From: UBA6109 sp035366835
Lineage (GTDB): Bacteria > Desulfobacterota > Syntrophia > Syntrophales > UBA6109
DNA: 64,000 nucleotides
Direction of reading: 5' to 3'
NCBI GenBank assembly: GCA_035366835.1
Contig: DAOSIS010000006.1
Span: 62,001 to 126,000 of the forward strand
Shown here: positions 34,029 through 42,146 of the stretch, piece after piece
How positions within the stretch are numbered: position 1 is the first letter of the stretch
Layout of the letters: every line of letters starts with the position of its first letter
The notes under the pieces: generated by a model
The model's database searches: none
Told to the model about the DNA's origin: nothing
Seen by the model: the letters and a program-made list of their open reading frames with translations, nothing else
Translations under genes and position numbers: made by a program

Positions 34029-35468
34029 ATGAGAAAGGTGAAGATCGTCTGTACGCTCGGCCCTTCCGCCGCCGGCATCCCGAGGCTCAAGCAGCTTGTC
34101 GAAGCCGGCATGGACGCCGCACGGCTCAATTTTTCCCACGGCACGCACGAAGAGCACCGGAGGATGTTCCTGGACGTCCGCGCAGCGGCCCTGCAGGCGG
34201 GAAAACCCCTGGCCGTCATCGCCGATCTGTGCGGCCCCAAGATCCGTGTCGGCCCCGTGGAGGGCGGCGGCGTGGCGCTGAAACCCGGCCAGCCGATCAT
34301 CCTGGCGGCGGGGAATCGGGCCGGGAATGCGGACCGGATCTTCCATTCCTACCCGCCCCTCTCCCGCGAGGCCCGACGGGGCGACAGGATCCTCCTCGAC
34401 GACGGAATGTTGGAATTCGTCGTCGAGTCCGTCCGCGGCGACGAAGTCCTCTGCCGCGTCGTCACCGGCGGCGTCCTGAAGGACCACAAGGGAATGAACC
34501 TGCCGACCATGAAGCTCAGCGCGCCGGCGCTCACCGAAAAAGACAGGGAGGATCTGCGCTTTGCGCGGGAGTTGGGCGTGGACTACCTCGCGCTCTCCTT
34601 CGTACGGACGCCCGAGGACATCCGCGCGGCGAAGGAGCTCGCGGGCGGCACGCCCGTGATCGCCAAGATCGAAAAGCCCGAGGCCGTCGCGCGCCTGGAG
34701 GAAATCCTGGAGGCCGCCGACGGCGCGATGGTCGCCCGCGGGGACCTCGGCGTCGAGGCGGGCCCCGAAAAGGTCCCCCTCCTGCAGAAGCGCATCATCC
34801 GGGACATCCGGAAATTCGCCAAGCCCGTCATCACGGCGACGCAGATGCTCGATTCCATGATCCGCAACCCCCGCCCCACCCGTGCGGAGGTGTCCGACGC
34901 GGCAAACGCGGTCCTGGACGGGACGGACGCCGTGATGCTCTCCGGCGAAACGTCCGTGGGGCAGTACCCCGTCGAGGCCGTGCAGACCCTGCGATCGATC
35001 ATCGAGGAGATCGAGTCGGGCGGCGCCGGGGCGGCCGACGGCCGGATGCGCCTTCCCTGCCCGGAACCGGGCGAACGGGGCGTCCCCGCTGTCCACGCCT
35101 TTTCCAGCGCGATCGCCGACGCCTGCGTGGAGGCTTCGCGCTGCCTGAAACTCGCCGCCCTGGCCGTCTACACGGAGACCGGCCGGTCGGCGGCCCTCGT
35201 GAGCGCACAGCGCCCCGAGGCCAGCGTCATCGCCTTCTCCCGCCACCCGCAGGTCCTCAACCGCCTGGCCCTCCTCTGGGGCGTCAAGCCCCTGAACGGC
35301 CAGTGGGTGCAAGGGGTGGCCGGCGTCGTCGAACAGGCGGAGGCGGAACTCCTGAGGCACGGCCTCGTAAGGCCGGGCGACGACATCGCCGTCACTTTCG
35401 GCATGGTGATCGGCAGCGAGCCCTTCCAGACCAACATCCTCAAACTCTGGAAAATCCGGAATCCTTGA
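34029..35468 (+). CDS. pyk: Pyruvate kinase
   Basis: 479 residues, full length. The N-terminal Val-Cys-Thr-Leu-Gly-Pro, the substrate site Lys-Ile-Glu-Lys-Pro-Glu-Ala and Val-Ala-Arg-Gly-Asp-Leu-Gly-Val-Glu, and Met-Leu-Ser-Gly-Glu-Thr-Ser are all present. It makes pyruvate and ATP from phosphoenolpyruvate. It starts 17 bases after glgP, in an evident operon. The upstream ribosome site is weak, which suggests coupling. Confidence 0.96.
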   Translation: MRKVKIVCTLGPSAAGIPRLKQLVEAGMDAARLNFSHGTHEEHRRMFLDVRAAALQAGKPLAVIADLCGPKIRVGPVEGGGVALKPGQPIILAAGNRAGNADRIFHSYPPLSREARRGDRILLDDGMLEFVVESVRGDEVLCRVVTGGVLKDHKGMNLPTMKLSAPALTEKDREDLRFARELGVDYLALSFVRTPEDIRAAKELAGGTPVIAKIEKPEAVARLEEILEAADGAMVARGDLGVEAGPEKVPLLQKRIIRDIRKFAKPVITATQMLDSMIRNPRPTRAEVSDAANAVLDGTDAVMLSGETSVGQYPVEAVQTLRSIIEEIESGGAGAADGRMRLPCPEPGERGVPAVHAFSSAIADACVEASRCLKLAALAVYTETGRSAALVSAQRPEASVIAFSRHPQVLNRLALLWGVKPLNGQWVQGVAGVVEQAEAELLRHGLVRPGDDIAVTFGMVIGSEPFQTNILKLWKIRNP

Positions 35469-35566
35469 ACGTCGTGGAATGTGGATTCTCAGGAACGTGG
35501 ATTCTCTTGACAGCGCATCTTCTTCCCATTACACTCCCCCATCTTTTCGAGGAGAGCGGATCTCGC

Positions 35567-36367
35567 ATGGAGCAGCAGGCAGACGTGCCCCGGACGGGCC
35601 GGGAACTCCGCGCCGCGGCGAGGAGCGGCAGATGCCGTCGGACGACCTCGGGCGCAGCGCCTGACTTCGTCCAGACAAACGTGGCGATCCTTCCGAAGGA
35701 GCTGGCCTTCGACTTCCTGCTCTTCTGCCAGCGGAACCCCAAGCCCTGCCCCGTTATTGAGGTCCTGGAAGCCGGCGAGGTCGAAGCGCGCTTCAGCGCG
35801 CCCGGCTCCGACATCCGGACCGACGTGCCCCTGTACCGCGTCTACCGGCAGGGCCGGTTCGTCGACGAGCCGCAGTCGCTCCTCGGCATCTGGCAAGGGG
35901 ACCTCGTCACCTTCCTGCTCGGGTGCAGCTTCACGTTCGAACACGCCCTCGTCCGCAACGGCATCCCGCTGCCTCACTTCACCGCCGGCCGGAACGTCTC
36001 CATGTACGTAACGAACATCGCCTGCAGGCCCGCCGGCGTCTTCTCCGGCCCGATGGTCGTCTCGATGCGCTGGATCGCCGCCGACAAAGTCGTCCGGGCC
36101 GTGCAGGCCACATCGCGGTTTCCGGCCGTGCACGGCGCTCCCGTCCACATCGGCGATCCCGCCCGGATCGGCATCCGCGACATCGCCCGGCCGGACTTCG
36201 GCGACGCATGGCCCCCGCCCTCGCCGGACGCCGTGCCCGTCTTCTGGGCATGCGGTGTCACGCCGCAGGCCGTCGCGATGGCCTCCAAGCCCGAACTCAT
36301 GATCACGCACGCCCCGGGGCACATGTTCGTCACCGATCTGCGCGACGAAGACTTCGCCGTTCTGTAG
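35567..36367 (+). CDS. DUF1445 protein (putative hydro-lyase; N-terminal half of D-glutamate cyclase)
   Basis: 266 residues from ATG 35567. Family features: a Phe-Cys-Gln-Arg-Asn-Pro-Lys-Pro-Cys-Pro segment, Ile-Arg-Thr-Asp-Val-Pro, Phe-Leu-Leu-Gly-Cys-Ser-Phe-Thr-Phe-Glu, Pro-Met-Val-Val-Ser-Met-Arg and the C-terminal His-Ala-Pro-Gly-His-Met. This is the family of YcsI-type proteins and of the N-terminal domain of vertebrate DGLUCY (D-glutamate cyclase). The next gene, 3 bases later, encodes the other DGLUCY domain. The first ~30 residues are extra and Arg/Ala-rich. The start could be further in. Confidence 0.85.
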   Translation: MEQQADVPRTGRELRAAARSGRCRRTTSGAAPDFVQTNVAILPKELAFDFLLFCQRNPKPCPVIEVLEAGEVEARFSAPGSDIRTDVPLYRVYRQGRFVDEPQSLLGIWQGDLVTFLLGCSFTFEHALVRNGIPLPHFTAGRNVSMYVTNIACRPAGVFSGPMVVSMRWIAADKVVRAVQATSRFPAVHGAPVHIGDPARIGIRDIARPDFGDAWPPPSPDAVPVFWACGVTPQAVAMASKPELMITHAPGHMFVTDLRDEDFAVL

Positions 36368-36370
36368 CCG

Positions 36371-37258
36371 ATGGACAATCCCGCCGCGCCCCTCACTCTC
36401 GAAGACATCGTGCTGTCCCGCGACACCCGCAACGTCTCCCGCCTGCGGCCCTACGTGCCGGAGGATTTCCTGTCCCGTGCGGCCCGCCGCGTCCTTGACC
36501 GCCCCGGCAGGGTTCTTCTCGTCACGGGATTCTTCATCGTCCGCGCCGGACGAACGGAGACGGACGGTCCGCCCGGCGCCGCCGCGGTGGGCCGCGCCCT
36601 GCGGACGCTGGGATACGAGGTCGCGTATGTCACCGACCGCCTCTCCCTGGCCGCCGTTGCAGCCTTGGCCGACGGCGATCCCGTCCTCGAGTTTCCGATC
36701 GCGGACAACGAAACCTCCGCTCGCTTTGCCGCGGAGATGCTGGAGACCCACCGCCCATCGCTCCTGATCGCCATCGAACGGCCCGGCCTCTTCGCCGACG
36801 GCACTTACCGGAACTCAATGGGCATCGACATCACGGGCTTCAATGCCAGGACGGACTTCCTCTTCTGCGGGCACACGGCCTCGATCGGCATCGGCGACGG
36901 CGGCAACGAAATCGGCATGGGGAACGTCCGCGCGCTCATGACGGCGGGTGGCCTGCCGGGCGACGACACGCTGTGCGCGACCGGCACCACGGATCTGGTC
37001 ATTGCGAGCTGTTCGAACTGGGGGGCTTACGGCCTGACGGCTGCGCTGTCGCTGATGACGGGGAAGAATCTTCTTCCGGACGCCGGCGAGGCCCGCGAGC
37101 GCCTGCGTCGCATCGTGGCGGCCGGTGCCGTTGACGGCATGTCTTCGGAATCCCGGGAATGGGTGGACGGGCGGCCTCCCGAAGAGGAGGCCCGCTGCCT
37201 GGACGACCTGCGCGGCTTCGTCCGCAGGAAGTCGGCGGAAGCGCCGCAACGGACGTGA
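36371..37258 (+). CDS. DUF4392 protein (C-terminal half of D-glutamate cyclase)
   Basis: 295 residues. Recognisable DUF4392 features: Val-Leu-Leu-Val-Thr-Gly-Phe, Thr-Asp-Gly-Pro-Pro-Gly-Ala-Ala-Ala-Val-Gly-Arg-Ala-Leu, Ile-Ala-Ile-Glu-Arg-Pro-Gly, Gly-Ile-Gly-Asp-Gly-Gly-Asn-Glu-Ile-Gly-Met-Gly and Ala-Ser-Cys-Ser-Asn-Trp-Gly-Ala-Tyr. In animals this domain is fused behind DUF1445 in mitochondrial D-glutamate cyclase (5-oxo-D-proline from D-glutamate). The adjacent pair here suggests a two-subunit version. The enzymatic role in bacteria is inference. Confidence 0.85.
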   Translation: MDNPAAPLTLEDIVLSRDTRNVSRLRPYVPEDFLSRAARRVLDRPGRVLLVTGFFIVRAGRTETDGPPGAAAVGRALRTLGYEVAYVTDRLSLAAVAALADGDPVLEFPIADNETSARFAAEMLETHRPSLLIAIERPGLFADGTYRNSMGIDITGFNARTDFLFCGHTASIGIGDGGNEIGMGNVRALMTAGGLPGDDTLCATGTTDLVIASCSNWGAYGLTAALSLMTGKNLLPDAGEARERLRRIVAAGAVDGMSSESREWVDGRPPEEEARCLDDLRGFVRRKSAEAPQRT

Positions 37259-37310
37259 CATCGATCGTTTCCTGAAGCGGCCGCGGCGCGGCAACGCGCC
37301 TTTCAACCGA

Positions 37311-37868
37311 TTACAATCCGCCGACCACCCGCACGACCCCTTCCCAGCTCCGGCAGAAGACGACGCCCGGCCCGCACTCGGGAATGTCCCGGCGACCTTC
37401 CTGCAGGTAAATCCTCACCAGTCCTTCGAGCTCGACATCGCGCAGGTGCCGGATGTCGTCGTCGATGAGGACCCGTGCGCCGATTGCGGCGCAGAGTTCG
37501 CTCTTGGCCGATCCATCGGAAGAGACGATCCCCGCGAGGCAGCCCATTAAGTCCTTCTCGCGCAGCCACTCCCGGGAGTAATCCATGATGCGGGGCGGCC
37601 GCGCCGTCACGACGTGCAGTTCGGCCGTGCGGGCGAGAGTGCGGACGGCCTGCAGCGCCCCGGGCACTTCCGGCGCCCCCAGGCTGCTTTTGCGTTGGTA
37701 GATCTCCCGTCCCATCCGCTCGTAGGCCTCGCTGCCGATCAGGGGGACGCAGTCCGTCCGGTTGCACTGCCAGGGCTCGACCTCGATCCCGAGGTTGGCC
37801 CGGATCCATCTCACCTTCTGCCGGTTCGTATCGGCGATGGTGCCGTCATAGTCGATCGCAATGATCAT
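37311..37868 (-). CDS. HAD-superfamily hydrolase
   Basis: 185 residues. Motif I is Ile-Asp-Tyr-Asp-Gly-Thr-Ile-Ala-Asp-Thr at the very N-terminus, motif II Val-Val-Thr-Ala-Arg and motif IV Ile-Asp-Asp-Asp. The small cap looks like those of 5'-nucleotidase-like or YfbR-like HAD phosphatases, but the substrate cannot be deduced. It is convergent with the DUF4392 gene and 13 bases downstream of the hemerythrin gene on the same strand. Confidence 0.85.
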   Translation of the reverse strand: MIIAIDYDGTIADTNRQKVRWIRANLGIEVEPWQCNRTDCVPLIGSEAYERMGREIYQRKSSLGAPEVPGALQAVRTLARTAELHVVTARPPRIMDYSREWLREKDLMGCLAGIVSSDGSAKSELCAAIGARVLIDDDIRHLRDVELEGLVRIYLQEGRRDIPECGPGVVFCRSWEGVVRVVGGL

Positions 37869-37881
37869 GCTTCCGCTCCCG

Positions 37882-38424
37882 TCAGGCGGCGTATTTCCGC
37901 TCCAGCGCCTCGAGCATCCCGTGCAGCTGTTCGTGCCGCCCCTGCCCGATGACCGTTTCCTCGTGTTCCTCGAAGGCCCCGTAAAGCCGCTCCAGCTCGC
38001 TCTTCGAAAGCCTCCGTTCCGCCAGGGGAAACAATCTGTCGTTTTCCTTCCCGATATGCGTGGTCAGGAGTCCCGCATATTCCGCGGCGGCCCGGGCGAA
38101 TCCGGCGGCTTTCGCCGCGACCGTGACACCGGCTTCCATCTCTTGGATGAGTTTTCTCCCCTGAAGATGTTCCGCCAGCAGCTCTTCCACGAGGCCTTCG
38201 GCTTCCGGCATGCCGGCGGCGGCCAGGGCCGGGAACAGGAAGCCTTCTTCCTTCCCGTGGTGGCACTTGTCGGCAAACTCCCTCAGGAATCCGATGAAGC
38301 TGAGCCGGTCTTCCTGGGCGGTCTGCCCCTCGCCGTCGGACCCGGCCGCCATCTTTGCCAGGATTTGAAGTGCCGAAAGGATCGCCTCGTGTTCATGCCT
38401 CAAGTCTTCGATTGCAGCGCTCAT
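37882..38424 (-). CDS. Hemerythrin-like domain protein
   Basis: 180 residues from ATG 38424; the longer frame upstream is unsupported. The di-iron ligands appear as His-Glu-His-Glu near the N-terminus, His-His-Gly-Lys-Glu-Glu at ~55, His-Leu-Gln in mid-protein and His-Ile-Gly-Lys-Glu-Asn-Asp at ~122, the spacing of a four-helix hemerythrin bundle with an extra C-terminal helix. Such proteins bind O2 or NO or protect Fe-S clusters. It fits an organism that must cope with oxygen exposure. Confidence 0.88.
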   Translation of the reverse strand: MSAAIEDLRHEHEAILSALQILAKMAAGSDGEGQTAQEDRLSFIGFLREFADKCHHGKEEGFLFPALAAAGMPEAEGLVEELLAEHLQGRKLIQEMEAGVTVAAKAAGFARAAAEYAGLLTTHIGKENDRLFPLAERRLSKSELERLYGAFEEHEETVIGQGRHEQLHGMLEALERKYAA

Positions 38425-38524
38425 GGGATGCCTCCCGTCCCTGCGCCGTAGGAGAACCCAGGGAACGGATGCGATCATAGCCTGTCTGTCGGGCCGCTGC
38501 AACGGCGGGCGGGGAATCGGAGGA

Positions 38525-39595
38525 TCAGACGTTGAACCGGAAGTTGATGATATCGCCGTCGGCGACCCGGTAGTCCTTTCCCATGGCGGAGAGTTTCCCG
38601 GCCTTCTTCACCGCCTCCTCGCTCCCGTATTCCATGAGATCCCCGTACTGGATGACTTCCGCGCGGATGAAGCCCCGCTGGATATCGGAATGGATGGCGC
38701 CGCCCGCCTCCGGGGCGGAGGCGCCCTTCGGGATCAGCCACTGCCGGACCTCGTCCTCGCCAACGGTGAAGAAGGATATGAGCCCCACCGCGTCCATGCA
38801 GAGCCGCGAGAGGAGGTGCAGGGCCGGCTCTTCGATGCCGGCGTCCTTCAGGAAGGCCTCCCGCTCCTCCGCCGAGGAGAGGGTCGCGATTTCCGCCTCC
38901 AGCTTCGCCGAGATCCGCATGATCGTCATCCCCTGCCCCTGAAAGCGCGCGGCCAGCGTCCCGGAAAGCCCGCTGTCCGTCAGGTCGCCCTCGGAGACGT
39001 TGAGCGCAACGATCATCGATTTCATGGTGATGAAGGGATAGCCCGAGACGACCTTGCCTTCCTCGGCGGACACCGCCAACGCCCGCAGCGGCCTGTCGGC
39101 TTCGAGGTGCCGCTTGAACTTCTGCAGGACCTCCGCTTCCTTCTTCAGGGCCTCCGCGCGCGTCCGCTTCGCGTCCTTTTCCATCCGCTCGAAGCGCTTC
39201 TCGATGAAGAGGAGGTCGTGCAGGAGGAGTTCGGCGTTGACGAATTCGATGTCCCGCGCCGGATCGACGGCGCCGCTGACGTGGTAGACGGAATCATCCC
39301 GGAAGGCCCGGACCACGTGGCAGAGGGCGTCGAGGCCCGCAATGTCCCGGAAGATCTTCCCCTCGCGGATGCTCTCCGAATCCAGGTCGGGCAGCAACTG
39401 CACCGACAGCCGGGCGCGCGTCTCCTTTTTCGGCCGGTAGAGCGCGTTGAGCCGGTCGAAACGGGGATCCAGGATCTCGGCGACGCCTTCCGGCATCTTC
39501 GCCGAGTCGAACGGTCCGTCGATCCTGGCGCCCGTCAGCAGTCCGAACAGGGTCCGCTTGCCCGTCTGCGGAAGACCGATGATGCCGATTTTCAT
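38525..39595 (-). CDS. YchF/Obg-family GTPase, divergent paralogue
   Basis: 356 residues from ATG 39595. The C-terminal TGS domain is clearly YchF (Tyr-Gly-Asp-Leu-Met-Glu-Tyr-Gly-Ser-Glu, Gly-Lys-Asp-Tyr, Asp-Gly-Asp-Ile-Ile). Two parts of the G domain are abnormal. G1 reads Gly-Leu-Pro-Gln-Thr-Gly-Lys-Arg-Thr, with Arg where Ser/Thr follows the Lys. The ~15 residues after Asp-Ile-Ala-Gly-Leu (switch II, normally Val-Lys-Gly-Ala-Ser-Lys-Gly) are missing. It may bind nucleotide differently or be regulatory. It is separate from the canonical YchF expected elsewhere in the genome. Confidence 0.85.
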   Translation of the reverse strand: MKIGIIGLPQTGKRTLFGLLTGARIDGPFDSAKMPEGVAEILDPRFDRLNALYRPKKETRARLSVQLLPDLDSESIREGKIFRDIAGLDALCHVVRAFRDDSVYHVSGAVDPARDIEFVNAELLLHDLLFIEKRFERMEKDAKRTRAEALKKEAEVLQKFKRHLEADRPLRALAVSAEEGKVVSGYPFITMKSMIVALNVSEGDLTDSGLSGTLAARFQGQGMTIMRISAKLEAEIATLSSAEEREAFLKDAGIEEPALHLLSRLCMDAVGLISFFTVGEDEVRQWLIPKGASAPEAGGAIHSDIQRGFIRAEVIQYGDLMEYGSEEAVKKAGKLSAMGKDYRVADGDIINFRFNV

Positions 39596-39729
39596 GGGCT
39601 TCTCCAAAAAAGAGCGGTGGAAGCTGCAGACGCCTTGCAAACGCCTTCAACTCCCACCGGATTTCAGGGACCGCCTCTAACACGCTTTCCCCGGCCTGTC
39701 AACCCGCCTTCGCCGGCCTCAGGGCCAAA

Positions 39730-39758
39730 TTGACAAGGCCCGGAAGGGCTGTTAGGAT
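39730..39758 (+). promoter_or_regulatory. Promoter of the ABC importer
   Basis: TTGACA (39730-39735), 17 bases, TAGGAT (39753-39758), 32 bases ahead of the ATG at 39791. Confidence 0.55.
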
Positions 39759-39790
39759 GCGGTCAAAATCATCCCCCAGGAGGCGACGTC

Positions 39791-40795
39791 ATGAAAAGAA
39801 TGCTCATCCTACTCGTCATTCTGACTCTGGCCCTTGTCGGCGCTTCGGCTGCGGCGGCGCAGGTCTCGCCCGACAAGGCCAAGGCGGAGGGTAAGGCGAC
39901 CTTCTACGCGAACATCACCGCCGTCGAGCCGATCATCGCGGATTTCTCCAAGAAATACGGCGTCAAGGGGGAATACACGCGGATCTCCACGTCCAAATTC
40001 GTGGCGACGGTCGCGACGGAGCACGGCGCCGGCAAGCTGCTGGCCGACGTCCTCCAGGCGCCGATGCCGATCCTGGAGATCCTGAAGGACAAGGGCATCC
40101 TGGCCTCCTACAAGTCGCCTTCCGTAGCGGGTTATCCCGAGTGGACGAGAAAAGACGACAAGATCCAGCTCTTCGGCATCGAGTACGTGTGCCTCCTGTA
40201 CAACAGGGAACTCGTCAAACCCGCCGACGTCCCCAAGCGCTACGAGGACATCACGGACCCCAAGTGGAAGGGAAAACTCGTGATGGCCGATCCCTCCACC
40301 CACGCGACGACGATCTCCTGGCTCATCGGGCTCAAGGAGAAGGTCTTCAAGACCGATGACGCCTGGATGAAATTCGTCAAGGGCCTCGCGGCGAACAAGC
40401 CCATGTTCGTGAACTCCTTCGGCCCCACGCCCGCCCCCATCGAGAGCGGGGAAAAGCACCTCGCCATCTCCATGCCCAAGTACATCATCACCAAGGCGCC
40501 GGCGCCCCTGGATTGGGCGCGGGTCGAGCAGCCCATGATGGGCACGCCCCGCGGCATGGCGATCACCGCGGCCGCACCCCATCCGAATGCCGCGCGCCTC
40601 TTCGTGGATTACTGGATGTCTCAGGACGCGATGAAGGTGCTGGCCGAGAAGGTGGGCGAGTACGTTCTCCGTCCGGGCATCTATCCCCCGGTTCCGGGCA
40701 TCGACAAGGCCAAGGTCATGGCGATCCGCGAGCTGTCGGACGACGAGATCAAGAAGTGGGGCGGCGAGTTCAAGAAGATCTTCGAAGTGCCGTGA
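39791..40795 (+). CDS. ABC transporter extracellular solute-binding protein (iron/thiamine/polyamine type)
   Basis: 334 residues with a signal peptide (Lys-Arg-Met, hydrophobic, cleavage near Ala-Ala-Ala-Gln). The mature domain matches the FbpA/PotD-like class (Gly-Lys-Ala-Thr-Phe-Tyr-Ala-Asn-Ile, Pro-Lys-Trp-Lys-Gly-Lys-Leu-Val-Met-Ala-Asp-Pro, Pro-Asn-Ala-Ala-Arg-Leu-Phe-Val-Asp-Tyr). The paired tyrosines that hold Fe(III) in FbpA are not evident, so iron is not assured; phosphonate, thiamine or another anion is possible. First gene of the importer, with its own promoter. Confidence 0.85.
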   Translation: MKRMLILLVILTLALVGASAAAAQVSPDKAKAEGKATFYANITAVEPIIADFSKKYGVKGEYTRISTSKFVATVATEHGAGKLLADVLQAPMPILEILKDKGILASYKSPSVAGYPEWTRKDDKIQLFGIEYVCLLYNRELVKPADVPKRYEDITDPKWKGKLVMADPSTHATTISWLIGLKEKVFKTDDAWMKFVKGLAANKPMFVNSFGPTPAPIESGEKHLAISMPKYIITKAPAPLDWARVEQPMMGTPRGMAITAAAPHPNAARLFVDYWMSQDAMKVLAEKVGEYVLRPGIYPPVPGIDKAKVMAIRELSDDEIKKWGGEFKKIFEVP

Positions 40796-41043
40796 GAATT
40801 CGCTCATAGACTGCCCGCGTATGAAAGAGGTTCTGCCCGTAGGGGCGCTTTGGAGATTTTTCGGGGCCCCCTGCTTTCGCAGCGGAGCGGCGCTTTCGAT
40901 GCCGCTGTCTGAGGGCGCAAGCCCGAGTTTGGCATCGGCCGCGCAGCGAGAAGCTGCAGGGTCGAAAAAGATCCAGGCGGCCCGGGGCAGACCCTCGTCA
41001 TGATCTTCAAAAGGGATCGCCTCGGTATTTTCGGTGTCCGCCC

Positions 41044-42132
41044 ATGGAAATCCGCATTTCGCATCTCCACAAGCGCTACTTCTCCGAGGGCAAAACGATC
41101 ACCGCCCTTTCGGATGTTGATCTCGTCATCCCGGCAAACCGGATATTCACCCTCCTGGGGCCCAGCGGCTGCGGGAAGACGACGCTCCTGCGCAGCATCG
41201 TGGGCCTGGAATCCCCCGATTCCGGCGAGATCGCGATCGGGGATGAAATCGTCTTTTCACAGGAGAAAGGCATCTTCGTTCCGCCGGAGAAGCGCGGGCT
41301 GGGCATGGTGTTTCAGACCTACGCGATCTGGCCCCACATGAACGTCTTCGACAACGTGGCCTATCCGCTCCAGGCCCGGAACGAACCCGCGGAAGAGATC
41401 GCCAGAAAAGTGGAAAAAACGCTGCGGTTCGTGCAGCTCGAAGGATTCGAAAAGCGTCCGGCGACGAAACTCTCCGGCGGCCAGCAGCAACGCGTGGCCC
41501 TCGCCCGCGCCCTCGTGGCGGAGCCCAGGGTGATCCTCTTCGACGAGCCCCTCTCGAACCTCGACGCCAAGCTCCGCGAGGAGACGCGCAAGGAGCTGCG
41601 GGCCTTCCTCACCAAACTGCAGATCACCGCCGTCTACGTCACCCACGACCGGATCGAGGCCCTGTCGCTGTCGGACTCGATCGCCGTCATGAAGGAGGGC
41701 CGCATCGTCGAGATCGGGACCCCCAAGGAGATCTACTTCGACTCCGACCAGCGTTTCGTCGCCGATTTCATCGGCCGGACGAACCTGATCGAGGGACAGG
41801 TGAAGGCTTCCGCGCCGCCCTGCACGATCGTCGAGACCACGATCGGGGAGATCGCCTGCGCGAACAAGTCCGGGGCGGCGGTCGGACAGAAAGCCGCCGT
41901 CTCGGTCCGGCCGGAGTTCATTCGGGTGGTGCCCGGAGACCGCCCGCCGGAACGCAACGTCTTCCGCGGCCGCGTGGAATCCCTCGTCTTCGTCGGCGAC
42001 GCCTACGAGGGGGAGGTCCGGATCGGCGACACCCTGATGGTCGTCAGGGTCGAGCCGACCGTCCGCGTCGCGGAAGGGAACGAGGTCTCCCTGTTTTTCG
42101 AGCCGGGCCATTGCTCCGTGCTCTCGCGGTGA
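41044..42132 (+). CDS. ABC transporter ATPase with TOBE domain (FbpC/PotA type)
   Basis: 362 residues. Walker A Gly-Pro-Ser-Gly-Cys-Gly-Lys-Thr-Thr, signature Leu-Ser-Gly-Gly-Gln-Gln-Gln-Arg, Walker B Val-Ile-Leu-Phe-Asp-Glu-Pro and switch His (Val-Thr-His-Asp) are intact. Residues ~240-355 form TOBE-type regulatory barrels. It powers the permease encoded next. A 248-base gap without a clear promoter or terminator separates it from the binding-protein gene, and a plus-strand purine-rich hairpin is possible there. Confidence 0.93.
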   Translation: MEIRISHLHKRYFSEGKTITALSDVDLVIPANRIFTLLGPSGCGKTTLLRSIVGLESPDSGEIAIGDEIVFSQEKGIFVPPEKRGLGMVFQTYAIWPHMNVFDNVAYPLQARNEPAEEIARKVEKTLRFVQLEGFEKRPATKLSGGQQQRVALARALVAEPRVILFDEPLSNLDAKLREETRKELRAFLTKLQITAVYVTHDRIEALSLSDSIAVMKEGRIVEIGTPKEIYFDSDQRFVADFIGRTNLIEGQVKASAPPCTIVETTIGEIACANKSGAAVGQKAAVSVRPEFIRVVPGDRPPERNVFRGRVESLVFVGDAYEGEVRIGDTLMVVRVEPTVRVAEGNEVSLFFEPGHCSVLSR

Positions 42133-42146
42133 GCGGGGAACGAACG

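Noticed and set aside
34229..36367. 712-codon frame through pyruvate kinase
   Set aside because: Only its last 266 codons (from 35567) are a real gene; the rest is the wrong frame of pyk.
40796..41043. Small frames between binding-protein and ATPase genes
   Set aside because: Short, without ribosome sites, low-complexity products.
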